DNA of 64,000 bases from Struthidea cinerea (GCA_013397865.1 VZTI01000464.1:186001-250000), one strand, 5' to 3'. Positions 10,701 through 25,700 are shown, counted from the stretch's first letter. Made by a program: numbers and translations. The notes: generated by a model from the letters alone, not told the origin.

Positions 10701-13700
10701 CACAGAATAGTTATTAAATCCTTCATCTCTCTCCACGAATTTTCAGAGGTTCTTCAGAATGTTCAGAGAGGTGAGATCACAAATATTACACCTTACTATG
10801 CAACAGAAATGGTGTACTTGAAAAGCTGTTTAGACATGGACAGGAAAATGAGCAGTGGTCTCTTGTTATGGATTTTTTCTTCAAATACAAAACAGGTAAG
10901 GAAAGGGTAGGTATGGGATACCGATGTGTTGGTTTCTGTTTTAAATCCAGCTGTTAAAATGAACTGTTGTACAGTACTGCTGCCCACTATCTAGGAACTT
11001 AAAATGTCATTTAATTGGGTTAAATGTGTCTCAAGCAGATAAAAAATACACAGCTGGGATTCTGTTTTCAAGTCCAGAATTTGATCCAACTTATGTGACA
11101 AGGGATGAATAAGCATTTCTGATCTCTACAGGTATTTGTTAGTTATAATTTCAAAAGTGGTTGTGCACCTCATGTTTTCACTGTCTTATGTCCCAAAAAT
11201 ACTTGCAAAATGTTTGCCTGAAAAATCAGGTAACTTGGCATGCTGAAAGGAAACTGTTCAAGGAAATGTGGATTGGGTTTTATTATTTTTTATTTTTCCT
11301 ATGAGTGCACAGAGGTTTGAAATAGCATTTATTTCCTGAAACAAGAATCTGATTTAAATTTTTAATCTATATGTTAAAAAGAACCACCATTCATTTAATT
11401 CCATTTAAAACACACCCCCCTTTCTAACACCAGCCAAAACTGATAAACTGACATGTGTTGAGAATGAAGTATTTTTTCAGTCCTTGCACAGGCTTTGCAG
11501 TGGTGTTGTTCATGCAAGGAAACAGACACAATATAATCATAATCTTTGAAAATGAAAATATTTTTAGATAATCATACTGAAGATACTAGTACAAGTACAG
11601 CCTAATGACCCAAGAATATCATATTTAAAATCTTTTTTTCTTCCTAAATGACATAATGTATGCAGACATTTAAGTATTTTTATTTTTCTGTACTTGAAAT
11701 GATATATTTTATTATTTTGTGATTTTCTGCTGGAACTCCAAAGTAGTTTTGGGAGTGAGACAATCTGGGAACTGCTAAGTTCTATTTGAATTGGTGTGGA
11801 ATTTTGTCTAGATAAGTCTTAAGAACCAATCAGCATCTTTGACACCAAGATTTTTTTATTTTGTAGGTGAACCTCACCCTTCAAAATGCAGTACCAAATA
11901 GATGACAGCCATCATGTTTGGTGCTAGTGTGGCTGAAATCACAGGTACCTACTCCAGTTTTTTAGAATGACTAAAACTGACTGTGGCCATTGTAAATATT
12001 ACCCTAAAGCATTTAAAACTAAAAGCCAAAATCAAACCTGATCTTCTGTTAAGAGCCATACAGCTGTACTCATATTCACACCTAGAGGGCAGCAAAAGCT
12101 TAAAAAACCCCACCCTCTCAGCTCTGTTATCCTCTTCCCGTCAAATTTCCTCTGTGAATACATGCACCACACAAAAATTAATTCACCTGTGTTAATGCTG
12201 TTAATTTTTGCCTTAATATATATTTTATGCCATCAGTAGTGTCTCCATATTAAGAACTTAATTCTGTTTTCCTACAGAAAATATTTATTAAATCTCACAT
12301 CTGTGGTGGTGTTCGCCATCCGTGCATGCATGTTGGGGACTGTGGAGGAGGGGGGCAGAAAAAGTGAGAACTCAGAATCACTGATCAGTTTTAGAGGCTG
12401 AACATGGAGAATGGGTATTAAGACAGAGATAGTGACACTAGAAATCAGCAAAGATTTAAATCCCTGTAAGGCCTGTTCATTTGTTCTTGGAGAGGCTCAA
12501 TACAGATCAAGCCCCTACTATGTTTTTCACTTCATAAATGCCATGGATGAATGAAGTGGTCACTGTTACAGTCTGAGTTCTCCAAATCACACTTGCTATT
12601 TCAGCTCAGTAATGCAGCCTGTGTTCATATCAGTGAATATGCTAAAGGAAGTCTGAGCCTGAAATAGCCTGTCTCCAGAGGAGATGTGTTTGTCCTTTAT
12701 AAGGCTGCTTTGTCTAATACTCTGCTGAACAAGAGTGATGGACCTGGACTGCTTAGGTAAAGATATTTGATTGATGTGAAGGTGATGGGAGGTGCAGATT
12801 AATTTTGCTTAATGTTATACCTTTTCCCATACACAAGTAAGCTTTTGTTAGAATTTGGAATAAATTATCATTTCTAATGATCCATCAGAATCTTAAAACT
12901 CTGAAATATGTTGTATGAAGAGTAGGGAGACAGATTATTTCTGGATCTCAATTTTATATAAATATATAGCAAGATCCTAACAACTGAGTTCACTGATTCT
13001 TCATATATAGCATCATTAAAACATAGAGAATACAGCATGCTGAGCTTCTGCAGGATACATTAAAAATAAAAATGAGTCAAGCCTTGGTCAGAGGAGATGT
13101 AACACATGAATACCCAAGCTGGCTCGCTAGAAGGATTGTCATCTGGAGGGTTGGCTACCAACAGCAAGTGCACAGGTAACTCTTAGTTCTGACAAGCTGA
13201 ACTTTTCTCCACTAACTTACTTTTGATTTGCTGTGTCGTATAAGTGCAGAAAGTAGTCTGTTGGACTCTCCCATCACACCTGCGTGATCCTTGGCTTCAC
13301 ACCACTCCACCAATCGTTCCACCAGTTTTACATTTTTGCCCAGCTGTTCAGCTGCTTCTGCTACATGACACCGGAGCCAACAACACAACAAAAAGGTTGT
13401 CACTTTTTTAAGCAAGCGCTAGGAAAACAAGCTGAAAGTTACTAACTAGGTGGAGTTAGAAGAACTTCACTAGCTTGCACTACCAGTGGGAGAAGTCAAG
13501 GTTGCATTGACGCAAGTAAAGCCAGTCAAAATGGAAAAAAAAATCCAGAAAAACATTCATAATCTAGTTTTTGAAACATCTTATCAGCTTGGTTAATGAA
13601 GCTTGTGCATTGATTAAGAGCAGGGAACATAAGATGATGTCACATCCCCAGCTGAGCGGTGAGCTAGGTCAAAAATTTAAAACCAGGCAGGACTACTGCC

Positions 13701-16700
13701 AGAAGGGAGCACTGTGGTCAGTTAGATTAAGTTTGATAGACTGTAAGTCACGTAAGTTTCTTCAGTAAATTTCTATTTTACATCTAATAGCTTTGCTAGA
13801 ACTAGAATGGATCTTTTGAAAAAATCTGTAGGACTGAGTCAAAAATAAATACACAGCTAATTTAACTCATGAACTACTTCTGGTTTTTAGCAGACCACCG
13901 ATTTTCTAAATCCTCATCCTGGAACAAGCTATTAACTAAAAGGTGCTTTTTCTTTTTGAAATTGCAGTCTTATCAATTAATAGAGTATTATCCTGTTCCA
14001 AGGACCAAGGTACAGCCAGAGAATACAGTAAGTGAACAGCAAAACAGGAGTGGTAGCTTAAAACACTCACGCCTCAACACATACTTGTAATGTGACAGTG
14101 TAAAGAAGTTCATAAGTAAATAAGCATTTGACACCTATTTGGAGGGTCTCTGGTAGTCAGTTTAGGAGTTCTGAAAAAAAATCAACCCACATTCCTCTCC
14201 TTTTGCATATGTATTAGATTTATTCCATGACTTCAGGAATGAAATTTAAAAAAAACTCTGCTTCTCTCTTTTAAGAATCTTGGCAGCATATCATAGACTG
14301 AACCAAAGAGAATCACTTAACATAGAGAACAGTTTATTTTTACCTTGTGCATCTATTAACATTCTTAATGTTCCCAGCAGCTTGAACTGAACGGGGGGCA
14401 TCTCCGATCTGAGAAATTTCAATACAGCTTCTGCAACGCCAGCTGATAGCATCTTAGCCTTATTTACAACTGCATGAATAAAGAACAGGAATTGATCTCA
14501 AAAAAATTTCTGGAAGATGCAGTTTATTTCTGAGCTGGTCTTGAAGCAAATTTTCAGACGTGGTTTGAATAAGAGGTTGTGAGCACAGACTTCAGGAACA
14601 GTGTGCACTGGTGATACTGTGTTGTGGAAAAATGTCACGGTTCCTGTGAAATTAAGTGCTTTTTCCTAGCATGCACATCTAATTTTCAGTGTTCAGCTTG
14701 AGCACCAACTAAGGGCTAGACTCCTCCCCTCGGTCTAGGAAAGGCATCTTCCACAAAGTGCACAGGCAGAAGCCCAAGTTAATACTTGCACCCCCAAATA
14801 TGAGGAAACTTCTCTGAGTCCCAACCACACTCTTCTATTTCTCACAGGCAAAGGAACTAAAGCCTCTAATTAGCAGAATAACCTCTTACCCAGTTCCAAT
14901 ATTTCATACAAACAACACTGTGGCCTGACATGTCTAGAGTTTGTAGTGTTTTGTTGCCTCCTTCCCCCCTCCAACCTCTCTTTCCTCCCTTCCACTAGTC
15001 CACGTTCTCCACTTTCACAGAGCTCTCTGAAATGCATTTAAGGTGCAAATCTTGCCCAATAGTGTACTCGGAAAAAAGTCTTATTAGGTATTTGAAATCA
15101 TGTTTTGACACGCAGCTCATCACTGAGGTCAGTTATTACTTGCTCATTTCTTTCTAACAATGTACAGCGAAGGTTATGTAGGTCTCTGGCAGACACCCTT
15201 CAGCACAGGCTACAGGGAAGCTGACTGATGGAAGTGAAAAGAATAACTCACCTGAGAAAGGTAAGCAAGTTACACACTGCTAAAGCTGAGTGAGTTTAGT
15301 TATGTATGCATGAGTATTTCTACAAGTTATGATTTGTCAAAACTGAAAATAGTAAAATAAGGTTAAATGGACAAAAGACTTACTTTTGGCTTGGCACAAA
15401 AAAGCATACATGAGTGTTTCAGATTTGCTTTGTTGTTTTGTGCATGTGCTACCTTTATGCTCGGTAATCAAAACTCATACAAATTACATTATTAAAAATG
15501 TCAAAATTAGCATTCAGCTTACTGCCAACAAGCAGTAACTAACTGCAGTAGGCTGGGTATTCTGACAGTCTACCTCTGGCTCTAATTTGGCAATTTTCAA
15601 AGTCGTAAGTAAGATGCAGTGTTTTAACAAAGTGGGCACTGTTCTCCGGTGGGGACCCTCAGCTGTGAGACAGATTGCAAATGAAGGAACCAAAAAGAAA
15701 AATAAATATGCAGTGCTCTGGACAAAAAGGGTTGAGAAATCATATTCAAGGCCTCCTCAGCTCCTTGCCAATTACAAGGCTGTCTGCCCTTTGGTGGGGG
15801 ATGCTGTGGGATCAAAGTGGTAAGGGACAGTCACTATGCCTGTGATGTATTCAGAACTGCTTGTCACAACTGCTGTGCAACAGACACAAAAGCAGTGATG
15901 GGTCAGAATGAAAAGCAGCAGTCTGACCTGCCTCTAGGACTGTCAGTCAGTTCTCCCACCCACATTCCCTGGGGGGGTACAGTGGGAGGACAGAATTTCA
16001 CCTTTATGCAGTTAGCAATGCAAAGAGAGGCTTACCAGGAATAGCCAGGTTTCTGAGAGCACTCAGTGCAGCGTGCTGCACAGTTACATTTCCATCCTCC
16101 ACATGTCTGTCTAGCAGATCCATCAGCTTTTGAACTATGCCATTATCCACCATATGGATGCAGTTTCCGTCTGTGCGAGATGTAACAAGTCACTTGTGAA
16201 GGGAAGATTATTACTAAGATTTCTACAATAGCTTTTATGAATGGAAGGGTTATTTCCTTGGTCCTTTCTACATTTCATTGTTGCGAATTTGACCACTATC
16301 ATCTGTGAGAATTGCAGTGCTTATGATAAACTTACAAGAGTGATAGAAGAAATACTGAAGAAGGCAGAGATCCCTTATACCTCTACAAATGCAAAATAAG
16401 ATTTTTAAAATAGGCTTAATACTTCTGAGGATTATAAAGTTTAAAACTAGTCATGTTGCTGTGTAACTCAACAGCAGCTTTACTGCAACACAGTTCTTGT
16501 TTGTAGCTGTACAGACAGAGCATGATAGAGGGGCACACATAAAATTACATAAGCTATTATGGCATGTTCTTACCATTTCTGGCAAAATTTGCAATAGCCA
16601 GTGCTCCTGCAAGCTGTAGCTGATGACTATTGGAAGGAATCCATGAAAGTACTCTTTGGAACACGCTGCCTTTTCCTCCTTCAAATAACTTTTGCATGGA

Positions 16701-19700
16701 TTCATCTGGGGTAAAAAGCACAGAGAGTCAGCAAGCCAAAGTGTTTCTTAGTGAAACTTCTCTTTATATTGGTGAAGCTCTGCTGGTTCCACTACAATTA
16801 ATCCAATCCTGCAATGAGGGACAAAATCTGACCTGTTAAATGTTTGTCTGGTGGGTAGCAGGTCCTCTGGGTTATTTAGAAAATTAATAAATAGTGAAAT
16901 TCAGTAGCCAAACAGCGTTACAAGTATCTGCTGTTGCTTTGCAGAACATAGTGACAGCCCACACTTACCTCCAAGCAATAATAGAACCATAAGATCAGAA
17001 GCTGTTTTAAGCTCTGCAATATCATCCTCTTTGTCACTGTCCACAGTCTTCTGGACGATCTCAAGTAAGCACTCCACCAAACCTGCTTCAACCAGCTGCA
17101 GTTTAATGACATCTGGAAAATAGCATGGATAACAGGAGTCAGAATCAGGATTTGACATGCATCGATCATACACACGTGCAGGACAGACTGTAAGAAATAG
17201 TGATGTCAGTGTTTTCACTGACAACTTGTGTACATAAAACTGCAACTTCTTTATTTGAAATTCTTATGGCCAACTTCTGTTATTATTCATCTAACAGGCT
17301 TTCCCTGGCTCTGGACTGCCTTTAGAGCACAGTCATAAGCTGAAGGTGTATGGAGCTCTTCACTTCTAAAAATGAGGATATTTCTCTGTAGCAAACTTCT
17401 GGCACCTCAGTCATGGCACAGCAGACGCATAAGGACTGTGCTGTGTTCACGCTTTCCAAAGACAGACAGTATATCTGCCATTTGTTGAAAGGTCTGCAGG
17501 AGGAGTGCAGAAAGGCCAAATCCAAAAGGTTGCGTTGGCAGAGAAGTTTGTTCTGGAAACTGATGAGGCAAACTAATTTCTTAGTTGTTATTCGAAACAA
17601 GGCTTGAGAAGGTAATAAATATTTTTTTCAGGTGACATAGAATCTGAACAGTATTTTTTCTTTTGTTTCTAAAATAACAAAATATTTAACAGATATTCCC
17701 GTTGGAGTTTCCTTTACATGCCTAAACTCCCTTTCTGTTAAGAGGGAATGGCAGGCTGTCTTATGCTATGTTAGGTCTTTTCACACATGGAAGTGATTCC
17801 GGTAGTTTTTGCATGCTGATTTTGAAAAACAGTCACAAAGCTCCGCAGAAGTGTGCAAAAGAAGTGGATTTCTCTCAGTTTTCTACATGAAATGGAATTT
17901 TAACAAAAAGGTGTTTAACCCAGGTTAAAACATTTTTAGGCCAGGGCTTTGGAAATGTTTTTTTCATACAGTTTACAAACCACATTTGGGAGAGGAAGTA
18001 TGTTCTACCTCTGGTAGAGGATGTGTCTGACTGTCAGGTTCCTGGTGTCACTAGGCTTTTAGCCTGAGTGAAATCCATTGTTCCTCTAAGAGCAGCTGAC
18101 CTTCTCATGAACTTGGTAAGGAAATGCAAAATCTCCAGTTGGGATTTTTTTTTAAACAGGCACTTCTGCACTTTAAAAATAGAGAATTACCTTAGCTACA
18201 GAATACTGGGTTGCAGATGTTCTGTGATTTGAAATTGAAATTGCTACACCAGCATGCCTAATCAACAACTGAATTACAAAAAAAGCTTAAAACACCCTAA
18301 CCACCAAAATCTAGACTCCGCAAATACTTCATTTAGATGTTTTTCTCTTCTGACCTATTGCTAATTATCTACAATCAAAAGCACCTAAACAGTACGAGCA
18401 AAGTGAACTCATTTAAGTATGCCTTGAATCCACAGTGGAAACGTTCCTCTCAACATGGAAGCGTCTGAGTCAGGGTCAGCAGCAGTGAATTTCTCAAATC
18501 TTACTGCAACTAAAAAACATACTCTAAGAAAAATTAAGCATTTGAACTGACATATGTCAAATACACACAAATTTCAACCCTATTCCGTCTCAGCCTCTGA
18601 GGATGGAACTATCTTCGAGCAAATAGCTAATTATTATGTAATAAATTAATATATTTTGGAAAAAGATGTGCATTTTTAGAACTGAAAAAAAGTGCCACTT
18701 AAAAGTCAAAGGAGCTTTTTAAATGGAAGTGAAAGCTTATCCTGACCTATACTATGTAAAACAGACACACACAGAGTGTGTATGCACAAGAGTAGAATGA
18801 AACACAAATTTGAGTTTGCAGTTCTATCTAACAATTTATTCAGTTAAAACAAGCTTTAATGCTGTGGTGGTTAAAACAAGGTTAGAGAGCCATCAAATAC
18901 TGTGACATCTTCCCTACACAGAACTGCTTCCCACATCAGTCCAGCTCGACCTGTTAACTCATTTCTTTATTTCCATTAAGGGCAGATGATACATTGTACA
19001 AGCCACCTTTGTCTGATCCTTTGTTCCTTTTTGAGGAACATCCTGGAGGAGTGATCAGGTGTACATCAATTCCTGTTCTGGTTTGAGCAGTGAGTCAAAC
19101 TCCCAGGGGCTGCCTGGGGCTACGTAAGATATGCCACCGAACACCCAAATTAAATTAATATAATCTCTCAATGAACAGTAAGGGCAGAGTCTCTAGCCCT
19201 TAGCTCTGCAACTGACATGCCCCTAGCAAAAATAATGTCCATAGGAAATGGAACAGCCACGGGCTCTGCAATTCCAGGAAATGATGTCCTGGTGCTCCAA
19301 TGGTCTACGAACACTTGAGCCAGTGTTTGCAGACAAATGTTGTGAAGCCCTCTAAAAAGCAGCTTTTGATATTCCCACTGTGGGCACAGGGCAATAAAAT
19401 ATAACATAATCATATACAGAGTGAATCTGATGGAATTACCATCAACAATGTGCTGGCTCCTGTCATATGCTCAACAACTATTCACTTTGCATGAAACTAC
19501 AATCACAAGGATCAGCCAAGGTGGCTTCGGAATGAGGCAGCTCGTTACTCTGCATTTAGTGCCTGAAAAAGACACCGATATACTGGAATACAGAATACAC
19601 ATAAGAGAATGAGTAGAAGAGTAAGAAAAAAAAATTCTCACCATTTTCTGCCAGGGGGGCCAAAACTTCAAAAATCATCTCTTTTTTATCATGCTCTATT

Positions 19701-22700
19701 TGCTTCTTGAACAGTTTCACAAGCTCTTCAGCAATGTTTGTGTAGGCAAACTGCTCCTTACTTGACTCTGTGAAGCAAAAGGAAAAAATCAGCATAAAGT
19801 CAACAAACCACATCAAAAGGTAGAACTACTTTTTCTCTTTGTTACCAGATTTATTCAGTAAGATGACTAACTGCTGTTCACAGGCAAGAGCAATAGACTC
19901 ATGCTTGTCACAAAATGAAAAGATAAATGTCTAACATTTTAAATGTGCTGACCTGAATTAATTACGGTTAAGGCTGTTGAAAATATATAAATATATGATT
20001 CGAGGCTGTTGGGTATGGTTTTGCCCAACAAAATGTAAGGTAGCTATAGAAACAGTAATAGTACAAAAAATAGTAAGTCTTTGATTTCCCTCATCTTAAC
20101 AGAAAGAAGGTAATATACCTGCCCCAGCAGGTTATATACTGCCTTTTCTATGGGAGAGATAAAGATTTGCACCAAATGCTTTAGTATTTATAGGGATTCA
20201 CGGTGGTGACATTTCTTTTGAAATCTGTGTGTGGCTGTTGCTGGGCCATCTCATACTGCACAGATACAGCATAAAGCAGATTTACAGATGGGCGAGATTC
20301 CTACCAGATTAGCCAGCAGATCTTCACATGTACATTCAACAAAAGCATCTCTTATTCCATTGCCTGTATCATATTCCTCCTCACTGGCAGTATTACAAGG
20401 GATGCAGGGGGTAGGGCTGGTGTTCTGCATTCTCCAGTTGCCACCTCCTGAGGGCCATCTGTAGTTAGAAAACCTTCCAGCACCTTTGCTATCACTCTGA
20501 TGGATGGTTAGGGATTACTTTACTGTAGAATTGACCCCAAGGACTTGTGAAAAGCATGAACTGCAGTCCTAGACACTTCCGTGCACGTGTAATTACTGTT
20601 TTCTCTCACTATGCATGGTTGCATTGTATATTCTATGGGGGATTTTTGATCTTTCCAGTCTTTTTGCAGATCCATCACTGGTTTGTGCCCTGCTTTGACA
20701 CAGAATAACAGTCATATAATGCTCTTCAAATCTGTGCAATGCTGTTATCTCGTAAGTGATGAAAAATGACAACCTCACAAAAAAATTCCCTGAAGTTACA
20801 AGACAAAAATAAAATAATACAGTTACAATGTGATCGACTGAACTATTGCTTAAGGGAGAATAAAGTATTACAAAGTAAATTAATTTTGTGCCAGTATTAA
20901 AGAACGAGCACCTTTTCAGTGTATACAAACTGGAAGGGAAGCAGCTGCTCTTATGTTTCTTTCCCACAGTTCTCATTACTCAACAAGACAGAGCTGGATC
21001 TTTCCAAAGAGGGAAAGGAAATTCTCAGTGAGGCTACCATTTATTATATTTATTATCATTATGGCTTTGGTTGCATTTAAGCACTAGAACTTTCAGTGTA
21101 TGACTCTTATACTTTCTGCTGTGCAGACTCAGTACACAGTGCCCACCTTGAAGACCTCTGATCTGTTCATTTCTTTAGTGCTACCTTGATGGCTCTCTCT
21201 GTTGTTGATTTGTTAAGACTTGTCTGCTGTAAATAAATGTGTTATGTGTATGATCAGACTAAACTAGATAACATAACACTTTCTCTGGCCTGGAAATCTA
21301 TGAACTCAGGCCACCAAATACTACAAACTCAGAGATATATTCTTCATATTTTGAACTGCTGAATGTTCTTAGAAATACAAGATGATATTGTAAATGCTAC
21401 GTATTATTTACTCCAGCGCAAAAAAACCCCATGAACTCATAAGACTAGAATTTCACCAAATAGGTTAGCAAAAGAACAGCAATATAAACCACAAAGGTTA
21501 ATAAAACACAGGCCATAACAACCCGTTGATTTACACATGGTCGAATTCCAATGAAAACTGATCCACTTGCAAAGACATTGGATCAAAGCAGGGCCACAAA
21601 CTTCAATTTAAATGAAGTTGTAACTAAAATTAACATCTATTCATGATTTGTACATGGAGGTATTTAGACTAGAACATGTTAAAATTCTACACCTAAAATA
21701 ATACTGTATATGCAGATTAATGAACTGTGCCTGTCTCAGTTTCATTCAGAGATTTTCATGAGCCAGATTTAATCCTGATAAAACTTTGTGGAGCTACACC
21801 AGGATACAATATTTATATTATTAATAAATAATTCATATTAAGTAGCAGTGCTATGGAAATACTGTTTAGATGATTTAAAACGTGCTTAGTTGCACTGAAG
21901 CACAGTAACATAAAACATAAGGCTGAATTAAGTACCCAAATAAATTTCACTTACTGAAGGGGGAAAAAAAAAAAAAAGACAACTATATATTCTAGAGAAA
22001 ATAAGCAAAAATTTCTTGTCTGTTATTGTTGAACGTACCAAAAGGACTTGAATGAGCTTTTGTTAGTCTTTAACTAAGACTTAACATTATGAAAACTGGA
22101 TGTAAATTTGAGATTAGTTATCGTGGACTTACCGAGTTCTGCTAAATTGCCAAATGCAACAAGGCACATTTCTGTCAGAGCTGCATTTTGGCAATGGATA
22201 CCCAACAATTTCACTAACGTAGGAATAACACCCATATTGATAAGCTGTGACTGCAAGGTATCTACATAAAAAGAGAGTACAACAGTGAGTTAGCATTTCT
22301 CTTCATAGTACTGTTCTTTTAACCAAAAAAGCATTTTTCACACAAAGCAACTTCTAGGCTAAGCAGCATTAAAATGTCTGTCTCCTCTACTCTTCAAACT
22401 AGGATTTGGTCCAGATTTGAGATATGGACTCATAATTCTCCTTGTCCCTGGCAATGGAATGTATTCCCAGAAATATTCCTTCCTGATCTGGTCATAAGGT
22501 ATAGTGAATTATGCAGCTACTGACAATTTTGTGGTTATCAGGTTCCTAATACATGTCAGATTTGATTCTGGGCTCACTGAGACTAGCTGACTGAAATTGA
22601 CCTGGACTAGGTCAGCGAAACAATGATTTATCTGAGAGCTTTTTCTATATACTCTTTTTAAAATTAAAGATCAAAACTGGAAAATTAAAATTAGAATGAA

Positions 22701-25700
22701 TATAAACTGGCACTGAAATAAACATGAAAAGTTTTATAAACACAGGAAGTCACAATGTAGATTATGAGGAGCTTGAGAAAAAAGAAAGTTTAATAAAGAC
22801 AAAAAATGGAAGGTTTAAGAAAAGTCCTTAGAAGCCATTCTGATAATTTCTTGCATAGGATGAAAGCTTATAGTATTTACAAGTAAGAAAAGTATTGCTC
22901 CTAGGTGTCTGCAAATAGAAAGATGCTTTGATGGTTAGGCAGAAACATGATTGGTGTAAAAGATTATTTATAACAATATTTCCTCTTACACATTTTACCT
23001 ATAACATAGCAAAGAAGAAAAACATTGTTTCACAGTGAATAGAACGAAGCAGACATAAACACACCAGATGTTGTTTAGTAATTTTCCTAAGCATCTTTTT
23101 TCCTTTGTTTCTAAAGCACTTCAACGATGTGTAAATGTTACAGACTCAAAAGACAGGGAAGGATCCAAAGCCCAGTGAAGTCAAGAGAATTGTATTACTT
23201 CATTTAGCTTTTGGTCAAGCCCTATCGGGGAATTCTGAGGGGTTTTTTGTGCGTTTTGTTTGTTTGTTTCTTTTTTGGTGTGGTTTTCTTGTTAAGGAAT
23301 TCATTCTAGGCAACTGAAATCAGTTGGAGTTCTTATATCTGTGGCATCAGAGCCATAAAAAATTGCAGACTTTTACAGGGAGATAAAAACATATGACATC
23401 TGAAATTTAGCAAATTTAGAATCATCTCATGCTCTTGAAAAACTCTGTGCCCTCAAAATTCTGCCAAGCATGTTTGAAATTTTCATAGAATGAAAATTAT
23501 GATATGATTCCAAAATATTTAGCTCATTTGTATTCAGTATAAAATAATTTGATAATAATTATAAATTTCGTATACTAAGGAAATGGCATGGTTATTACAG
23601 GTTATTGGGGATGAGCAGGAATCCTTATGGCTTGACATCTTTAATAAAACTGTATTACTTACCAGTAACTGAATTTCCTTTTTGGGGGGGAGGGATTACC
23701 TCTTCCACAGATTCGTGGTCTTTAGTGAAATTTATGAGAACGCCATGTCAGACACCAAAGAGCTGTTGAAGTTGTCAAATTTCAGGTAAGTACAAATTGT
23801 ACTAGCGCATGCATTGAATGCCATTTTACCTCTGGCAGATGTGTGAGTCACTATTACACCCTCCTACTTAATTCCAAACTGACTGTAAAAATCTGTCTTT
23901 CAGTAGGAAAACTGGGGAGAAGGGGAGATGGAATGGTTCTATAGAAAAAATTATTGTGTAGGAGAACTCAAGTTACTGGTAAATAATCTGGTTTTGTCCT
24001 TGGTTTGTAATTGTCCCCTGCAAGCACTTAAAAATTCTGAAGGAAAACTGGTCGTCATGGAGAGTGGGAGAACAAAGACACAAACCACAAATGCCACAGA
24101 AAATTATGTGGAAAGAAATTGCTTTCTTAGTAGACTATACCTTTGGTCACTCTAAAAATCACTTTTTCCAACTTTAATGGATAAAGAGACAATCTCTGTG
24201 GACTTCATTCCAACATCAGAAGCATAAACTCTCCATTTTGAGCAGGGTGTTTTTTCTGCTGTCTCTTTCTAATACAAAATATATAAAAAGCATAGAGGAG
24301 ATGAGTGGAAAAAGGGAAACCATATAATCTTTGAAAGGAAATAGGAATCTTAAGAGCCAAATAGAAAAATATATCATTGATCAAGAGAGCACAGAGTGCA
24401 CTGACTAAAGGACCTCTAGAATTTCCAAATTAAAAAAAAAGGGAAGAACCCCATATTCTAAGAAAGAACAATTGTACTGGGTCAGAAGTCAGGTATTATA
24501 CCAGACTCCATACCAGTCTGATTTTCCCAGAGTAGAAGGATGGCACCTGAGTACAGGAGTTATCTATCTACAGTGGTAAGAATGGCATTACAAGAATTGT
24601 CAATAAGGTAAACATTGCCTTAACAGCAGTAAGTGTTAATTTAAAATTTATAAATTTTCTCATTTGACAAAGACAGGGCAACCCTGTGAGTCAGAAAACT
24701 GCACAGGAAGCAAGACCTTTGAAAATAGGCTGCCAGCAGCTATTTGCTGTGTTTATACTTAAGCCTGGGCTTGCCATACAAATTCTGGACCTGACATTTA
24801 CATATGTAATTATCATCAATAGGAGGCTCGTTCTCTAGCAAAGTCTATTAAGCAATTTAAGAGAAAAGCATTAAGCATCTCACTGGTACAGAGACCTACA
24901 GCACTTTTTAGTTCAGATAAATTAAAAACATCTAAGTGGTTCAGTCTCACTCTCTCTCTGCCCTAGGAAAGACCTCAGACTGGGTAGCTTGGGCTGTGTA
25001 TCTTGGCCTTTCACTGCAGAAAGTGTTAATGCCCTACTATAGCAGGAGACAAATTTGGGGAAACATGCATCCATCCTACAATCAGTTGTCTGACACAGGA
25101 CTAAAGTGAGCCATGACGCCAGGCAACGTTGTGTTTCAGGATGGAACAGCACTTCTATCCCCTTCCTAAGTAGAACTTTATGCGCAGCAAGCAGGAAGCA
25201 TGAAAAACGGAATGCCTCTTCTGAATTTATGACTTAGAGCCACATTTTACACTGCTATCACATGTTGCACTATGCCTGTGTGTTCTTTTGGGGTGAAAAG
25301 CACTGACAGTGATGCTGTACAAATGCGTATACAGGTAGATAAAAGGCAATCAATACATGCGCCAGCACAAAGAATTACCTACCTAAAACTTGAATTTCAA
25401 TGGCTCCATGTCCTTCGGTGACACACATGGAAGCTCCAAAGAGTAAGATCTGAGGAGAATATCCCAAATGGAGAACTTTATTGGGGGCATTTTAGTTAAA
25501 AACGCTGATTTAGGCTAATTCATGATTTTGAAAAGAATTTCAGAAAACAACTCATCATTTGTGTTCCATCGGTAACTGTGATTATAATGCTGAAGGAAAA
25601 TTAGTTTTGTACAAATTGATGGCATAATTTCATACCCTAGAGAAACCTGCTTGCAATCCCCACAGCTATGTTAAATCATGACGTAACATAAAAGTGGTTG

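Noticed and set aside
20593..20976. 127-codon minus-strand open frame in intron 6
   Set aside because: It does not match any SmgGDS segment, has no acceptor/donor pair, and exons 6 and 7 join in frame without it.
21961..21980. G run followed by a long A run, possibly a retroposon tail
   Set aside because: No recognisable SINE or processed-gene body and no target-site duplication lies next to it. It is treated as a simple homopolymer.
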